From contig NZ_JAKLUA010000008.1 of NCBI RefSeq assembly GCF_022012435.1, positions 62,001 to 126,000 on the forward strand: 64,000 bases of DNA, read 5' to 3'. Shown in pieces: positions 8,820 to 17,287 of the stretch. The notes under the pieces were generated by a model. It was not told where the DNA came from. It ran no database searches and worked only from the letters and a program-made list of their open reading frames with translations. The first letter of the stretch is position 1. Every line of letters starts with the position of its first letter. A program made the position numbers and the translations under genes. The stretch is from Bradyrhizobium zhengyangense. GTDB taxonomy: Bacteria > Pseudomonadota > Alphaproteobacteria > Rhizobiales > Xanthobacteraceae.

Positions 8820-8856
8820 TCAGGGGACGCGAGCCGGCCGGGCCCGCGTCCCCTGA
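8820..8856. promoter_or_regulatory. 37-nt perfect palindrome between divergent genes (operator candidate)
   Basis: TCAGGGGACGCG at 8820-8831 is repeated inverted as CGCGTCCCCTGA at 8845-8856 around a 13-nt GC-rich spacer. It lies 62 bp upstream of the binding-protein start and 42 bp upstream of the creatininase-family start. A 12-bp perfect repeat in a short divergent region is either a regulator binding site or a strong hairpin. No T-run follows on either strand, which argues against a simple terminator. Confidence 0.5.
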
Positions 8857-8897
8857 TAACCCCAAACTACGTGACAAATTCGGGCAAAGAAACCTTG

Positions 8898-9704
8898 ATG
8901 ACGCCTTCCCGCGACTGGACCGAGATCCGCTGGACCGACATTGGTCCGACGGAAGCGTCGCGCTGGATCGCGGTGCTGCCGCTGGCGGCGACCGAGCAGC
9001 ACGGCCCGCATCTGCCATACGAGACTGACGTGCTGATCGGCGAGGCCTATCTGGCGCGCGTGCACGAGCTGCTGCCCGAGTCTCTTCCGGTGACGTTCCT
9101 GCCCGTTGAACCCGTCGGCATCTCCACCGAGCATATCGACTATCCGGGCACGCAGACGCTGCCGACCGAGGTGGCGCTGAGGCGCTGGACGGGAATCGGC
9201 GAGGACATCGCACGACGCGGCGTGAAAAAGCTCGTCATCATCACCAGCCACGGCGGCAACAGCGCGGCGATGATGCTGGTGGCGCAGGATCTTCGTGCGC
9301 ATCAAAAGCTGTTCGTGGTGACGACGTCGTGGTCGCGGCTGTCGGCTGCGGACAAGCTGTTCCCATCAGATGAAGTGCGCCACGGCATTCATGGTGGTGC
9401 GGTCGAGACCTCGATCATGCTGGCGCGCTATCCCGACCAGGTGCGCGCCAACGCGATCGCGGATTTTCCCGCGAGCAGCATCGCGATGGAGCAACAATAT
9501 CGCTGGCTCTCGACGCAGCGGCCCGCGCCCTTTGCCTGGCAGGCGCAGGATCTGCACCCGAGCGGCGCGATCGGCAATGCGACGCTGGCGGTGCCGGCGA
9601 AGGGCGAGCAGCTGCTCGACCAGGGCGCACGCGCCTTTTGCGAGCTGCTGACTGAGGTCGATAACTTCGACGTGAACAGGCTCGCCAAGGGTCCCCTCGG
9701 CTAG
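8898..9704 (+). CDS. Creatininase-family amidohydrolase
   Basis: A 268-aa metal-dependent hydrolase. Family metal-ligand segments are visible: ATEQHGPHLPYETD (Glu33, His35, Asp44), SHGGNSA (His118) and HGGAVETS (Glu170). The family includes creatininase, 3-dehydro-scyllo-inosose hydrolase and the amidohydrolases for formamidopyrimidine-type compounds; none can be chosen from sequence alone. The ATG at 8898 is preceded by GCAAAGAAACC; a GTG at 8871 is an alternative. It is divergent from the NMT1-type transporter operon, which suggests shared substrate or control. Confidence 0.85.
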   Translation: MTPSRDWTEIRWTDIGPTEASRWIAVLPLAATEQHGPHLPYETDVLIGEAYLARVHELLPESLPVTFLPVEPVGISTEHIDYPGTQTLPTEVALRRWTGIGEDIARRGVKKLVIITSHGGNSAAMMLVAQDLRAHQKLFVVTTSWSRLSAADKLFPSDEVRHGIHGGAVETSIMLARYPDQVRANAIADFPASSIAMEQQYRWLSTQRPAPFAWQAQDLHPSGAIGNATLAVPAKGEQLLDQGARAFCELLTEVDNFDVNRLAKGPLG

Positions 9705-9843
9705 CTCTCATCCACCTGAAATCGTTCGAGAAAGAGCCGGAGCGGCGAGTCGCGGCGCGCGCGCTCGAACCTGATCCGGCAAGCCTTCGTCCAATTGGGC
9801 ACGCGGACCACAACGGACCGCCTCAACCCGGATGGAATTTCAC

Positions 9844-10107
9844 ATGTCGATCAAGACCAAGATTGCCGCCGTCGCTCTCGCAGCCCTCACCGTCACCGCT
9901 GGTGTCGCGTCAACGACCTCGACCGCTCAGGCCAAGCCGCTCGGCTGGGGCTGGGGTGTCGGCGCCGGCATCGCCACTGCCGCCATCGTCGGCACCGCGA
10001 TCGCCGCCAGCAACGAACCCTATTACTACGGCTATCACCGCTGCGGCTGGGTCGCCCAGTACAACGCCTTCGGCCAGTACGTCGGCCGCGTTCGTACTTG
10101 CTACTGA
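9844..10107 (+). CDS. Small secreted protein, 87 aa
   Basis: A short exported protein starting MSIKTKIAAVALAALTVTAG, with a signal peptide cleaved after AQA. The mature part has a Gly/Ala stretch (GWGWGVGAGIATAAIVGTAI) and an aromatic, two-cysteine tail (YYYGYHRCGWVAQYNAFGQY ... TCY). The ATG at 9844 has GGAAT upstream; the in-frame ATG at 9832 is less likely. Proteins of this layout are frequent in Bradyrhizobium but uncharacterised. A strong terminator follows. Confidence 0.7.
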   Translation: MSIKTKIAAVALAALTVTAGVASTTSTAQAKPLGWGWGVGAGIATAAIVGTAIAASNEPYYYGYHRCGWVAQYNAFGQYVGRVRTCY

Positions 10108-10183
10108 TCTGAGTATTTGAGGCCAATCTTACGTGGATCCTGCGTCCGACACGGGCGCCTCATCCACCCCGTGTCGTGCCCCC

Positions 10184-10224
10184 GACCCCGCCCGGCTGTC
10201 CCCCCGGGCGGGGTCATCCTTTTT
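10184..10224 (+). terminator. Rho-independent terminator
   Basis: A perfect 12-bp stem (GACCCCGCCCGG at 10184-10195 with CCGGGCGGGGTC at 10204-10215), an 8-nt loop and a TTTTT run at 10220-10224. It ends the 87-aa secreted-protein transcript. In the 367-bp stretch from 10108 to the porin start I otherwise see only the dyad at 10295-10317. Confidence 0.85.
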
Positions 10225-10294
10225 CCGCGCCGGGAATTTGTAGCAATACCGTCACATAAGGATGCCAACCATCCGCTGCGACATTCTGGACGAG

Positions 10295-10317
10295 TTGCTA
10301 TTGCGAACTATTAGCAA
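10295..10317. promoter_or_regulatory. TTGCTA-N11-TAGCAA dyad upstream of porin gene
   Basis: TTGCTA at 10295-10300 and TAGCAA at 10312-10317 are inverted around 11 bases in the AT-richer leader of the porin gene, about 160-180 bp before its start. This is the size of a LysR-type or helix-turn-helix dimer site, but six-base arms can arise by chance. Confidence 0.3.
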
Positions 10318-10474
10318 TAAGCTCCGAACGAGCGCAGGGCGGGATGAAATCGCGTCGAAACGAGTTCATCTCGTTTGATCGCGTAAACAGCCAAGACCCT
10401 GATGACAGGATCGCCGCGAATCGGCAGGGATGTCGGAGCGGCTGGGGTAAATTTGCGTCTTGGGGGCGTGTGTT

Positions 10475-12469
10475 TTGACGTTGAGAGGTCATCGATATCA
10501 GTTGCTGCGGACGGCGGCGGCAATCACCGCCGGCGTGATGGCTCTTCCCGGGGCCTCCCGTGCTGCTGACCTGCCACTGAAGGCACCGGCACCAAAGGCT
10601 GTCTACGACTGGACCGGCCTCTATATCGGCGCGCATGCCGGCCTCACCCGCGGCACCTCCTCGGCAACTCTGACCGATCCCACGGTCGCCACCGACAACA
10701 ACGTCTTCAACGGCGCGACCGGGGGCGTGCAAGCCGGTTACAATTGGCGCTTCAACTCTGGCCTGCTGCTCGGTGTTGAAGGCGACATTTCCTTTCCGAA
10801 CTATCTGCCCTCCAACCACGTGGTGTCATCGGCTGCGACGGCGCTGTCCGGCGTGGAGGAACGCTGGGACTACGTTGCGAGTCTGCGCGCCCGTCTCGGT
10901 TACACCACTGGCAATTGGCTGTTCTATGCGACTGGCGGCGCAGCCTTTGCCGGCGAACGATTTCTCTCGACGCCGACGGGCGGCAACGAAGAGAAGGTGC
11001 TGAACACCCGGTTCGGCTGGACCGCCGGCGGTGGCGTCGAATATGCCTTCGCGCCGCATTGGAGCGCGCGGCTCGAATATCTCTACAGCAAGTTCGAGAA
11101 CGCCAACGTCACCTTCCCGTCGGGCGGGCAATATTCGTCCACGATGGATTTCCAGAGCCTTCGGATCGGGCTCAATCGCAAGATCGATTGGCCGGGGATA
11201 CCGAGCTACAATCCCAAGTCCGATATCACCGACACCGAATCGAGCCGATGGGAAATCCACGGTCAGTCGACCTTCCTGGCGCAGGGACATCCATCCTTCA
11301 GCGCGCCCTATACCGGGCCGAACAGCCTGACGACGTCGCCGGATTTACAAGAGACGTGGAGCAACTCGCTCTATCTCAATGCGCGGCTGTGGGATGGCGG
11401 CGAGGTCTATTTCAATCCCGAGCTGTTGCAGGGTTTTGGCTTCAACAACACCACCGGCGCAGCGGGTTTCCCCAATGGCGAAGCGCAGAAATCCGGCTTC
11501 CCCTATCCGCACTTCAATGCCTCGCGGCTGTTCGTCCGCCAAACTTTCGGCTTCGGCGGCGAACAGGAAGAGCTTGCCAGCGGCCAGCTCCAACTCGCCG
11601 GCAAGGCCGACATCTCGCGCCTCACCTTGCAGGTCGGCAAATTCTCCGTCGTTGACGTATTCGACGGCAATTCCTACGCGCACGATCCGCGCAAGGATTT
11701 CATGAACTGGTCGATCTGGGCCTCGGGCGCCTTCGACTATGCCGCCGACAAGCTCGGCCTCGGCTATGGCGCCACCGCCGAATTGAACCAGAAGCAATGG
11801 GCGCTGCGCGGCGGCTACTTCCTGATGGACGCCACGTCGAACTCGAACAATTTCGACATGAATGTCGGCCGCCGCGGCGAATATGTCGCGGAACTTGAAA
11901 CACGCTATTCGCTGTTCGGTCAGCCCGGCAAGCTGCGCACGCTCGGCTTCGTCAATAGCGACTTCTCGGGCAGCTATCGCGAGACGCTGGATAATCCCGC
12001 GCTCAATCTCGACATCAGCCAGACCCGCCGCGGCCGCATCAAATACGGCTACGCGCTCAACCTCGAGCAGGCCGTTACCGATGACATCGGCGTGTTCGGC
12101 CGCTGGAGCTGGAACGACGGCCGCAACGAGATCATGGCCTTCACCGACATCGACCGCAGCCTATCCGGTGGCGTCTCTGTGAAGGGCACCAAATGGGGCC
12201 GACCGGACGACGTCGTCGCCATTGCCGGCGCCGTCAACGGCCTCTCGCAGGACCATCGCGACTTCCTCGCCGCCGGCGGTCTCGGTCCGCTGATCGGCGA
12301 CGGCGCGCTCAACTACAGGAAGGAGCGCGTGCTGGAAACCTATTACGCCTACGCGCTGAACAAGGCGCTGACATTTACCGCCGACTACCAGCTCATCGTC
12401 AATCCTGCCTACAATGCCGATCGTGGGCCGGTCTCGGTGTTCTCAGGACGGCTGCACGGCGAATTCTGA
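10475..12469 (+). CDS. Outer-membrane protein: Omp25-like barrel fused to OprB-like carbohydrate porin
   Basis: A 664-aa outer-membrane protein. Residues about 40-240 resemble the 8-stranded Omp25/OmpA-like barrel of rhizobia (DWTGLYIGAHAGLTRG near the start, GVEYAFAPHWSARLEYLYSK near the end). From about residue 260 to the C-terminus it resembles the OprB carbohydrate-selective porin family (WSNSLYLNARLWDGGEVYFN, LRGGYFLMD, YYAYALNKALTFTADYQLI), and it ends in Phe. A signal peptide ends at ASRAAD. There is no ATG start: an in-frame stop lies at 10448, so translation must begin at a TTG (10460, 10475 or 10481). TTG 10475 has GGGGG eight bases upstream and is used here. Confidence 0.85.
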   Translation: MTLRGHRYQLLRTAAAITAGVMALPGASRAADLPLKAPAPKAVYDWTGLYIGAHAGLTRGTSSATLTDPTVATDNNVFNGATGGVQAGYNWRFNSGLLLGVEGDISFPNYLPSNHVVSSAATALSGVEERWDYVASLRARLGYTTGNWLFYATGGAAFAGERFLSTPTGGNEEKVLNTRFGWTAGGGVEYAFAPHWSARLEYLYSKFENANVTFPSGGQYSSTMDFQSLRIGLNRKIDWPGIPSYNPKSDITDTESSRWEIHGQSTFLAQGHPSFSAPYTGPNSLTTSPDLQETWSNSLYLNARLWDGGEVYFNPELLQGFGFNNTTGAAGFPNGEAQKSGFPYPHFNASRLFVRQTFGFGGEQEELASGQLQLAGKADISRLTLQVGKFSVVDVFDGNSYAHDPRKDFMNWSIWASGAFDYAADKLGLGYGATAELNQKQWALRGGYFLMDATSNSNNFDMNVGRRGEYVAELETRYSLFGQPGKLRTLGFVNSDFSGSYRETLDNPALNLDISQTRRGRIKYGYALNLEQAVTDDIGVFGRWSWNDGRNEIMAFTDIDRSLSGGVSVKGTKWGRPDDVVAIAGAVNGLSQDHRDFLAAGGLGPLIGDGALNYRKERVLETYYAYALNKALTFTADYQLIVNPAYNADRGPVSVFSGRLHGEF

Positions 12470-12598
12470 GCACGGCAGTGATCATTCCTGCCCGGTGCGA
12501 CAATTTGGTCGGAACCGGGCAAAGCGCGCCTCGGGTTCATATATAACGGGCTTGGTCCGGTGTCCGCCGGGCTCATCGGCCTTTCCCCCTTGCGCGCA

Positions 12599-13897
12599 AT
12601 GTTATCCGTCGAACTCATCATCGTCGTCGTCCTGATCGTCATCAACGGGCTACTCTCCATGTCGGAGCTGGCCGTGGTTTCATCGCGCCCGGCGCGGCTA
12701 TCGCTGCTGGCGGCCAAGGGCGTGCGCGGTGCCGAGCGCGCGCTGTCGCTCGCCGCCGATCCCGGAAAGTTCCTTTCGACCGTGCAGATCGGCATCACGC
12801 TGGTCGGCGTGCTCTCCGGCGCCTTCTCCGGCGCGACGCTCGGGCAGCGGCTGGCGCAATGGCTGGTCGAGCTCGGCATGTCGTCAGGCATTGCCGATAT
12901 CGTCGGTGTCGGCATCGTCGTCACCATCATCACCTATGCGACACTGATCGTCGGCGAGCTGGTGCCGAAGCAGGTGGCGCTGCGCGATCCCGAAAGCATC
13001 GCGGTCAAGGTCGCGCCGGCGATGCATGTGCTGGCGCGCGTCTCGCTGCCGCTGGTGTTTCTGCTCGACCTTTCCGGCAAGCTGATCCTCACCCTGCTCG
13101 GTCGCGGCGGCAAGGCCGAAGAGAAAGTCTCGGAGGACGAGATCCATCATCTCGTCAACGAGGCCGAAAGCGCCGGTGTGCTCGAGCCCGGCGAGAAGGA
13201 AATGATCGCGGGCGTGATGCGGCTCGGCGACCGCCCGGTCGGCGCGGTGATGACGCCGCGCACGGAGGTCGACGAGATCGACCTGAATGATGCTCCGGAA
13301 GCAATTCAAGCGATCATCGCCAAGAGCCCGCATTCGCGCTTTCCCGTCTCCGACGGCGATCGCGACACACCCATCGGCGTGCTTCAGGCAAAGGATCTGC
13401 TGGTCGCGTACATGAATGAGCGCACGCCGGATCTGCGGGCACTCGTCCGCGAAGCGCCGAGCATTCCCGCATCAGCCGATGCCCGCGATGTGCTGGCAAT
13501 CCTGAGGGTTGCGCCGGTTCACGTCGGTTTCGTCTACGACGAATATGGTGCCTTCGAAGGCGTGGTGACGACGGCTGATATTCTGGAATCGATCGTCGGC
13601 GCCTTCCATTCGGAGGAAGGCCCACCGGAGCCGGCCTATGTCAGGCGCGCAGACGGCTCGCTGCTTGTCTCAGGCTGGATGCCGGTTGACGAGTTCGGCG
13701 AGCTCCTGAGCGTCGAGCTGCCGCCGCATCACCGCTACAACACGGTTGCGGGCCTCGTGCTGCAACAATTCACCGTGCTGCCCAACGTCGGCGACGCCTT
13801 CGACTTCGCCGGCTGGCATATCGAGGTGGTCGATCTCGATGGCCGGCGGATCGACAAGATTCTGGCGAGCCGGCGGGGTGAGGTAGAGACGGGGTGA
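12599..13897 (+). CDS. CNNM/CorC-HlyC family membrane protein with CBS domains
   Basis: A 432-aa integral membrane protein of the hemolysin/CorC-like group. The N-terminal CNNM (DUF21) domain spans about residues 1-190, with helices such as LIIVVVLIVINGLLSMSELA and the VGELVPKQVAL segment. Two CBS domains lie at about 215-335 (VMTPRTEVDEIDL; VGFVYDEYGAFEGVVTTADI). A CorC_HlyC domain ends the protein (VSGWMPVDEFGELL ... GRRIDKILASRR). The family is linked to Mg/Co homeostasis; hemolysin is a historical name. The ATG at 12599 is chosen because it puts the first helix at the N-terminus; a GTG at 12560 is possible, and neither has a strong ribosome site. Confidence 0.85.
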   Translation: MLSVELIIVVVLIVINGLLSMSELAVVSSRPARLSLLAAKGVRGAERALSLAADPGKFLSTVQIGITLVGVLSGAFSGATLGQRLAQWLVELGMSSGIADIVGVGIVVTIITYATLIVGELVPKQVALRDPESIAVKVAPAMHVLARVSLPLVFLLDLSGKLILTLLGRGGKAEEKVSEDEIHHLVNEAESAGVLEPGEKEMIAGVMRLGDRPVGAVMTPRTEVDEIDLNDAPEAIQAIIAKSPHSRFPVSDGDRDTPIGVLQAKDLLVAYMNERTPDLRALVREAPSIPASADARDVLAILRVAPVHVGFVYDEYGAFEGVVTTADILESIVGAFHSEEGPPEPAYVRRADGSLLVSGWMPVDEFGELLSVELPPHHRYNTVAGLVLQQFTVLPNVGDAFDFAGWHIEVVDLDGRRIDKILASRRGEVETG

Positions 13898-13919
13898 GCA
13901 CGAGCTCGCGCCGCCAGCC

Positions 13920-14162
13920 TCACCCGAACCGCACCCCTATCCGCTTTTCCTTGCGCCACACCACCGTGCAGGGCAGGTGCACACCCTCGGCCTTGATGTT
14001 CAGGGTGAAATGCTCGGGAATGCCGACCGGGCTGGTGACGTCGAGGGCGGCGCCGGTGTCGGAGAAATTGCGGACGGTGCAATCGATCGCGCCGCCGCCG
14101 AACTCAATGGTTCCGGCCTTCAATACGCGGTGCCTGGCCTTGTTGCGGCGCTCTTCGTCCAT
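13920..14162 (-). CDS. PilZ-domain protein
   Basis: An 80-aa single-domain protein. The two cyclic-di-GMP contact motifs of PilZ are present: R6-x3-R10 (RNKAR) near the N-terminus and N32-x-S34-x2-G37 in RNFSDTGAAL, followed by the expected beta-strands ending KRIGVRFG. Such stand-alone PilZ proteins are cytoplasmic c-di-GMP receptors; the output partner is unknown. It lies 85 bp downstream of the glutamate-synthase-like gene on the same strand and converges with the CNNM gene, 22 bp away. Confidence 0.85.
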   Translation of the reverse strand: MDEERRNKARHRVLKAGTIEFGGGAIDCTVRNFSDTGAALDVTSPVGIPEHFTLNIKAEGVHLPCTVVWRKEKRIGVRFG

Positions 14163-14247
14163 CGGGACATTTTACACCCCAAGCTGACACGAAGGTTAAA
14201 ACAACCCTGATGCAGGCGAATTTACGCCGCTACGGATGCGGGAACCC

Positions 14248-15870
14248 TCACAACGGCTGGAACGATGCCGCCTGGGCCATCCGCCAGGCGTCGCGGAACC
14301 GCGGGTCCTCCGTGCCTTCGAGCAGTTCGCCCGGACGTAGCTCTGGGTAGAGCTGCGCGAAGGACTGCACCTTGGTCGTCGACGTCCGCTGGCTGAAATG
14401 GATCGGGCGCAGCTGCTGCGGATGCTCGAGGCCGGCCGCGGCGATCAGCTCGGTCAGCGAGTGCAGCGTGGCGTGGTGATAATTGTGCACGCGGTCGATC
14501 TTGAGCGGCACATAGAGCGCGCGCGCCCGGGTCGGATCCTGGGTCGCAACGCCGGTTGGGCAGCGGTCGGTGTGGCAGCTCAGCGACTGGATGCAGCCGA
14601 GCGAGAACATGAAGCCGCGCGCCGAATTGCACCAGTCGGCGCCGATTGCCATCGCGCGCGCCATGTCGAAGGCAGTCGCGATCTTGCCTGACGCGCCGAG
14701 CTTGATGCGGTCGCGCGCATTGATGCCGATCAGCGCGTTGTGGACGAAATTGACGCCCTCGCGCATCGGCATGCCCAGATGGTCCATGAATTCGAGCGGC
14801 GCAGCACCAGTGCCGCCTTCATTGCCGTCGACCACGATAAAGTCGGGGTAGATGCCGGTCTCCAGCATCGCCTTGCAGATCGCCAGAAACTCCCAGGGAT
14901 GGCCGATACAGAGCTTGAAGCCGGCCGGCTTGCCACCTGAAAGCCTGCGCATCTCGGCGACGAACTGCATCATGCCCGTGGGAGTCGAGAAGGCGCGATG
15001 CGAGGCCGGCGAAATGCAGTCCTCGCCCATCGCGACGCCGCGGATCTTGGAGATTTCTTCCGAGACTTTCGCCGCCGGCAGCACGCCGCCATGGCCGGGC
15101 TTGGCGCCCTGGCTAATCTTGAGCTCGACCATCTTGATCTGGTCCTGGCTCGCAACGCGCGCGAATGCCTCCGGATCGAAGGTGCCGTCGAGATGGCGGC
15201 AGCCGAAATAGCCGGAGCCGATCTCCCAGATGACGTCACCGCCCATCTCGGCGTGATAGGGACTGAAGCCGCCCTCGCCGGTGTCATGGGCGAAGCCGCC
15301 CTTCCTGGCACCGGCATTGAGCGCGCGCACCGCATTCGGGCTGAGCGCGCCAAAGCTCATGGCCGAGATGTTGAACACCGAGGCCGAATAGGGCTTCGCA
15401 CAATCCGGCCCGCCGATGGTGACGCGAAACTTCTCCTCGGCGTGCGCCTTCGGCGACACCGAGTGATGCATCCACTCATAGCCCTCGCGGTAGACATCCT
15501 CCTGGGTGCCGAACGGACGCTTGTCGAGCTGCATCTTGGCGCGCTGATAGACCACCGCGCGGGTGTCGCGCGAGAACGGCATGCCGTCCTTCTCGCTCTC
15601 GAAGAAGTACTGCCGCATCTCCGGACGGATTTCCTCCAGGAGGAAACGGATGTGCGCCGATATCGGGTAGTTCCGCAGCACCGCATGGCTCTTCTGCATG
15701 AGGTCGCGGACGCCGAGCAGCGTGAGCGCGCCGAAGATGCAGATCGGGACCAGCAGGATGTCGAAAATCCTGCGGTCGGCGATGGCGATGCCAATCAGGA
15801 GTGCCGTGACGACCGCGCAGATCGTCAGGACGATGAAGCGCGGCGAGAACGGAAGCAGAAGGGTTTCCAT
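14248..15870 (-). CDS. FMN-binding glutamate synthase-family protein with N-terminal membrane helices
   Basis: A 540-aa protein. Two hydrophobic helices at the N-terminus (FIVLTICAVVTALLIGIAIA; IFDILLVPICIFGALTLLGV) precede a GltS_FMN-type barrel domain covering most of the rest. FMN/substrate segments are visible (SAMSFGALSPNAVRALN; GGTGAAPLEF). A cysteine cluster C-x5-C-x4-C (CIQSLSCHTDRC, about residues 425-436) matches the 3Fe-4S site of glutamate synthase. There is no amidotransferase domain, so it is not a complete GOGAT; the physiological reaction is unknown. The start at 15870 has GAGGGGATC upstream; the GTG at 15942 would only add a charged extension. Confidence 0.85.
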   Translation of the reverse strand: METLLLPFSPRFIVLTICAVVTALLIGIAIADRRIFDILLVPICIFGALTLLGVRDLMQKSHAVLRNYPISAHIRFLLEEIRPEMRQYFFESEKDGMPFSRDTRAVVYQRAKMQLDKRPFGTQEDVYREGYEWMHHSVSPKAHAEEKFRVTIGGPDCAKPYSASVFNISAMSFGALSPNAVRALNAGARKGGFAHDTGEGGFSPYHAEMGGDVIWEIGSGYFGCRHLDGTFDPEAFARVASQDQIKMVELKISQGAKPGHGGVLPAAKVSEEISKIRGVAMGEDCISPASHRAFSTPTGMMQFVAEMRRLSGGKPAGFKLCIGHPWEFLAICKAMLETGIYPDFIVVDGNEGGTGAAPLEFMDHLGMPMREGVNFVHNALIGINARDRIKLGASGKIATAFDMARAMAIGADWCNSARGFMFSLGCIQSLSCHTDRCPTGVATQDPTRARALYVPLKIDRVHNYHHATLHSLTELIAAAGLEHPQQLRPIHFSQRTSTTKVQSFAQLYPELRPGELLEGTEDPRFRDAWRMAQAASFQPL

Positions 15871-16117
15871 GATCCCCTCTTCCGCCAACGGCAAACGTTT
15901 GGGCGATTCCTGCGTCTTGTTGTTGTCGGCCACGATTCCCACCCTCTCGCCAGCATCAGGCGGTACGATACGCCCGCACCTGTCATACGGATATGACGCA
16001 GCGCTTGTTTCAGGCTAGCGAATTCGGTCGGGATAAATCAATCCACCGAGAGGTTAGGCCTGTTGCACTGCAGCAGTAGCGGCATGGGAGGGGTCGCGGC
16101 ACCAGCCACAACGGAGC

Positions 16118-16304
16118 CGTCATCCCCGGGCAAGCGTAAGCGCAGACCCGGGGTCCATAACCACAGGATTTTGTGGTTGGAAGTAAGGTGTCACTCCGGG
16201 TCTTCGCATAGCGGCTCCCTGTGGCTATGCGCGACGAGCGAAGGGCTTGCGCGGCGGTCCCGGATCGGCGCGCGCTTTGGGCGCGCTTGCCCGGGACGAC
16301 GGCG
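16118..16304. repeat. Large imperfect palindromic repeat, CGTCATCCCCGGG type
   Basis: It starts CGTCATCCCCGGGC and ends GCCCGGGACGACGG, with several internal hairpins (for example GCGCGC/GCGCGC, and CATAGC/GCTATG). It fills most of the 474-bp gap between the glutamate-synthase-like gene and fpr. Nothing gene-like is seen in 15871-16117. Elements with related ends are at 27571-27648, 46193-46243 and 48672-48703. Confidence 0.65.
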
Positions 16305-16320
16305 GAGTTTTAGGGCTGGT

Positions 16321-16345
16321 AGCCCGGCACGACAAGTGCCGGGCT
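16321..16345 (-). terminator. Hairpin after fpr
   Basis: AGCCCGGCAC and GTGCCGGGCT form a perfect 10-bp stem with a GACAA loop. It touches the first base of the fpr stop codon. There is no T-run in the direction of fpr transcription, so an intrinsic terminator role is possible but not certain. Confidence 0.45.
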
Positions 16346-17118
16346 TAGCGCTCGACGAATGCCTTCTCGATCACGAAATGACCGGGCTTGTTGCCGCTTC
16401 CCTCGACGAAGTCGCGGCTCTCGAACATCACCTTCAGCTCCTCGAGCATCGCCGGGCTGCCGCACATCATGATGCGGTCGGTCTCGATGTTGAGCGGGCC
16501 TTGGCCGATATCGTTGAAGATCTGTTCGGAGTTGATGAGGTCGGTGATGCGGCCACGGTTCTTGAAGGGCTCGCGGGTCACGGTCGGATAATAGATCAGC
16601 TTGTCGGCGAGCAGCTCGCCGAACAGCTCGTCCTCGCGCAAATTCGCGACCAGCTTCTCGCCGTAAGCGAGCTCGGAGACCTGGCGGCAGCCGTGCACCA
16701 GCACGATGCTCTCAAACTGCTCATAGACCTCGGGGTCCTTGATCAGACTGGCGAAGGGCGCAAGGCCGGTGCCGGTCGAGAGCAGCATCAGCCGCTTGCC
16801 GGGGATGAGGTTGTCGGTGATCAGCGTGCCGGTCGCCTTGCGGCCGACCAGGATGGTGTCGCCTTCCTTGATCTTCTGCAGGCGCGAGGTCAGCGGACCG
16901 TCCTGCACCTTGATCGAGAAGAACTCGAGCTCTTCCTCGTGGTTGGCGCTGGCCATGCTGTAGGCCCGCAGCAGCGGACGGCCGTCGACCTCGAGGCCGA
17001 TCATGGCGAACTGGCCGTTCTGGAAGCGGAAGCCGGTGTCGCGCGTGGCGCGGAAGCTGAACAGTGTGTCGGTCCAGTGCTGGACGGAAAGAACCTTCTC
17101 TCGGTAAAACGCGCTCAT
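16345..17118 (-). CDS. fpr: Ferredoxin--NADP reductase
   Basis: A 257-aa flavoprotein that passes electrons between NADPH and ferredoxin or flavodoxin. The FAD-binding segment RAYSMASANHEEELEFFSIKV and the NADP-binding region LMLLSTGTGLAPFASLI and MMCGSPAML are all in the expected order. It ends VEKAFVER-style (IEKAFVER), typical of the bacterial Fpr subclass. The start MSAFYREKVL at 17118 is the family N-terminus; the open frame upstream to 17199 is not. It is divergent from the ATP-grasp gene across a 372-bp region holding a 19-bp dyad. Confidence 0.92.
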   Translation of the reverse strand: MSAFYREKVLSVQHWTDTLFSFRATRDTGFRFQNGQFAMIGLEVDGRPLLRAYSMASANHEEELEFFSIKVQDGPLTSRLQKIKEGDTILVGRKATGTLITDNLIPGKRLMLLSTGTGLAPFASLIKDPEVYEQFESIVLVHGCRQVSELAYGEKLVANLREDELFGELLADKLIYYPTVTREPFKNRGRITDLINSEQIFNDIGQGPLNIETDRIMMCGSPAMLEELKVMFESRDFVEGSGNKPGHFVIEKAFVER

Positions 17119-17268
17119 GATTTTCGATATTCCGAATGTCTTGCGGTTTTCGGGCAAAAGCGTTGCCCGGCCCTGAAAACGGGCGGACACCATTGCCATG
17201 GCGGAGGATTTCGCGTGTGTGATCTACGCCATTGAGACCAATAATCAACCTCGTTCCGGATGCAATTG

Positions 17269-17287
17269 ATGCCGGTCAAACCGGCAT
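17269..17287. promoter_or_regulatory. ATGCCGGT-CAA-ACCGGCAT dyad upstream of fpr
   Basis: Perfect 8-bp arms at 17269-17276 and 17280-17287 around CAA, located 150 bp upstream of the fpr start and about 200 bp upstream of the ATP-grasp start. It is the only strong symmetry I see in the 372-bp gap 17119-17490, which otherwise has AT-richer promoter-like sequence. The regulator is unknown. Confidence 0.45.

Noticed and set aside
8759..8897. A TPP riboswitch for the NMT1-type transporter
   Set aside because: The conserved CTGAGA and ACC..TGATCCGG-type boxes are not present; only the palindrome is.
16118..16304. An insertion sequence remnant
   Set aside because: The element has no coding capacity and its hairpins match the small dispersed palindromes, not transposon ends with target duplications.
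16063..17235. A 390-aa open frame over the repeat and fpr
   Set aside because: It runs through repeat hairpins and is antisense to fpr. No domain is recognisable.
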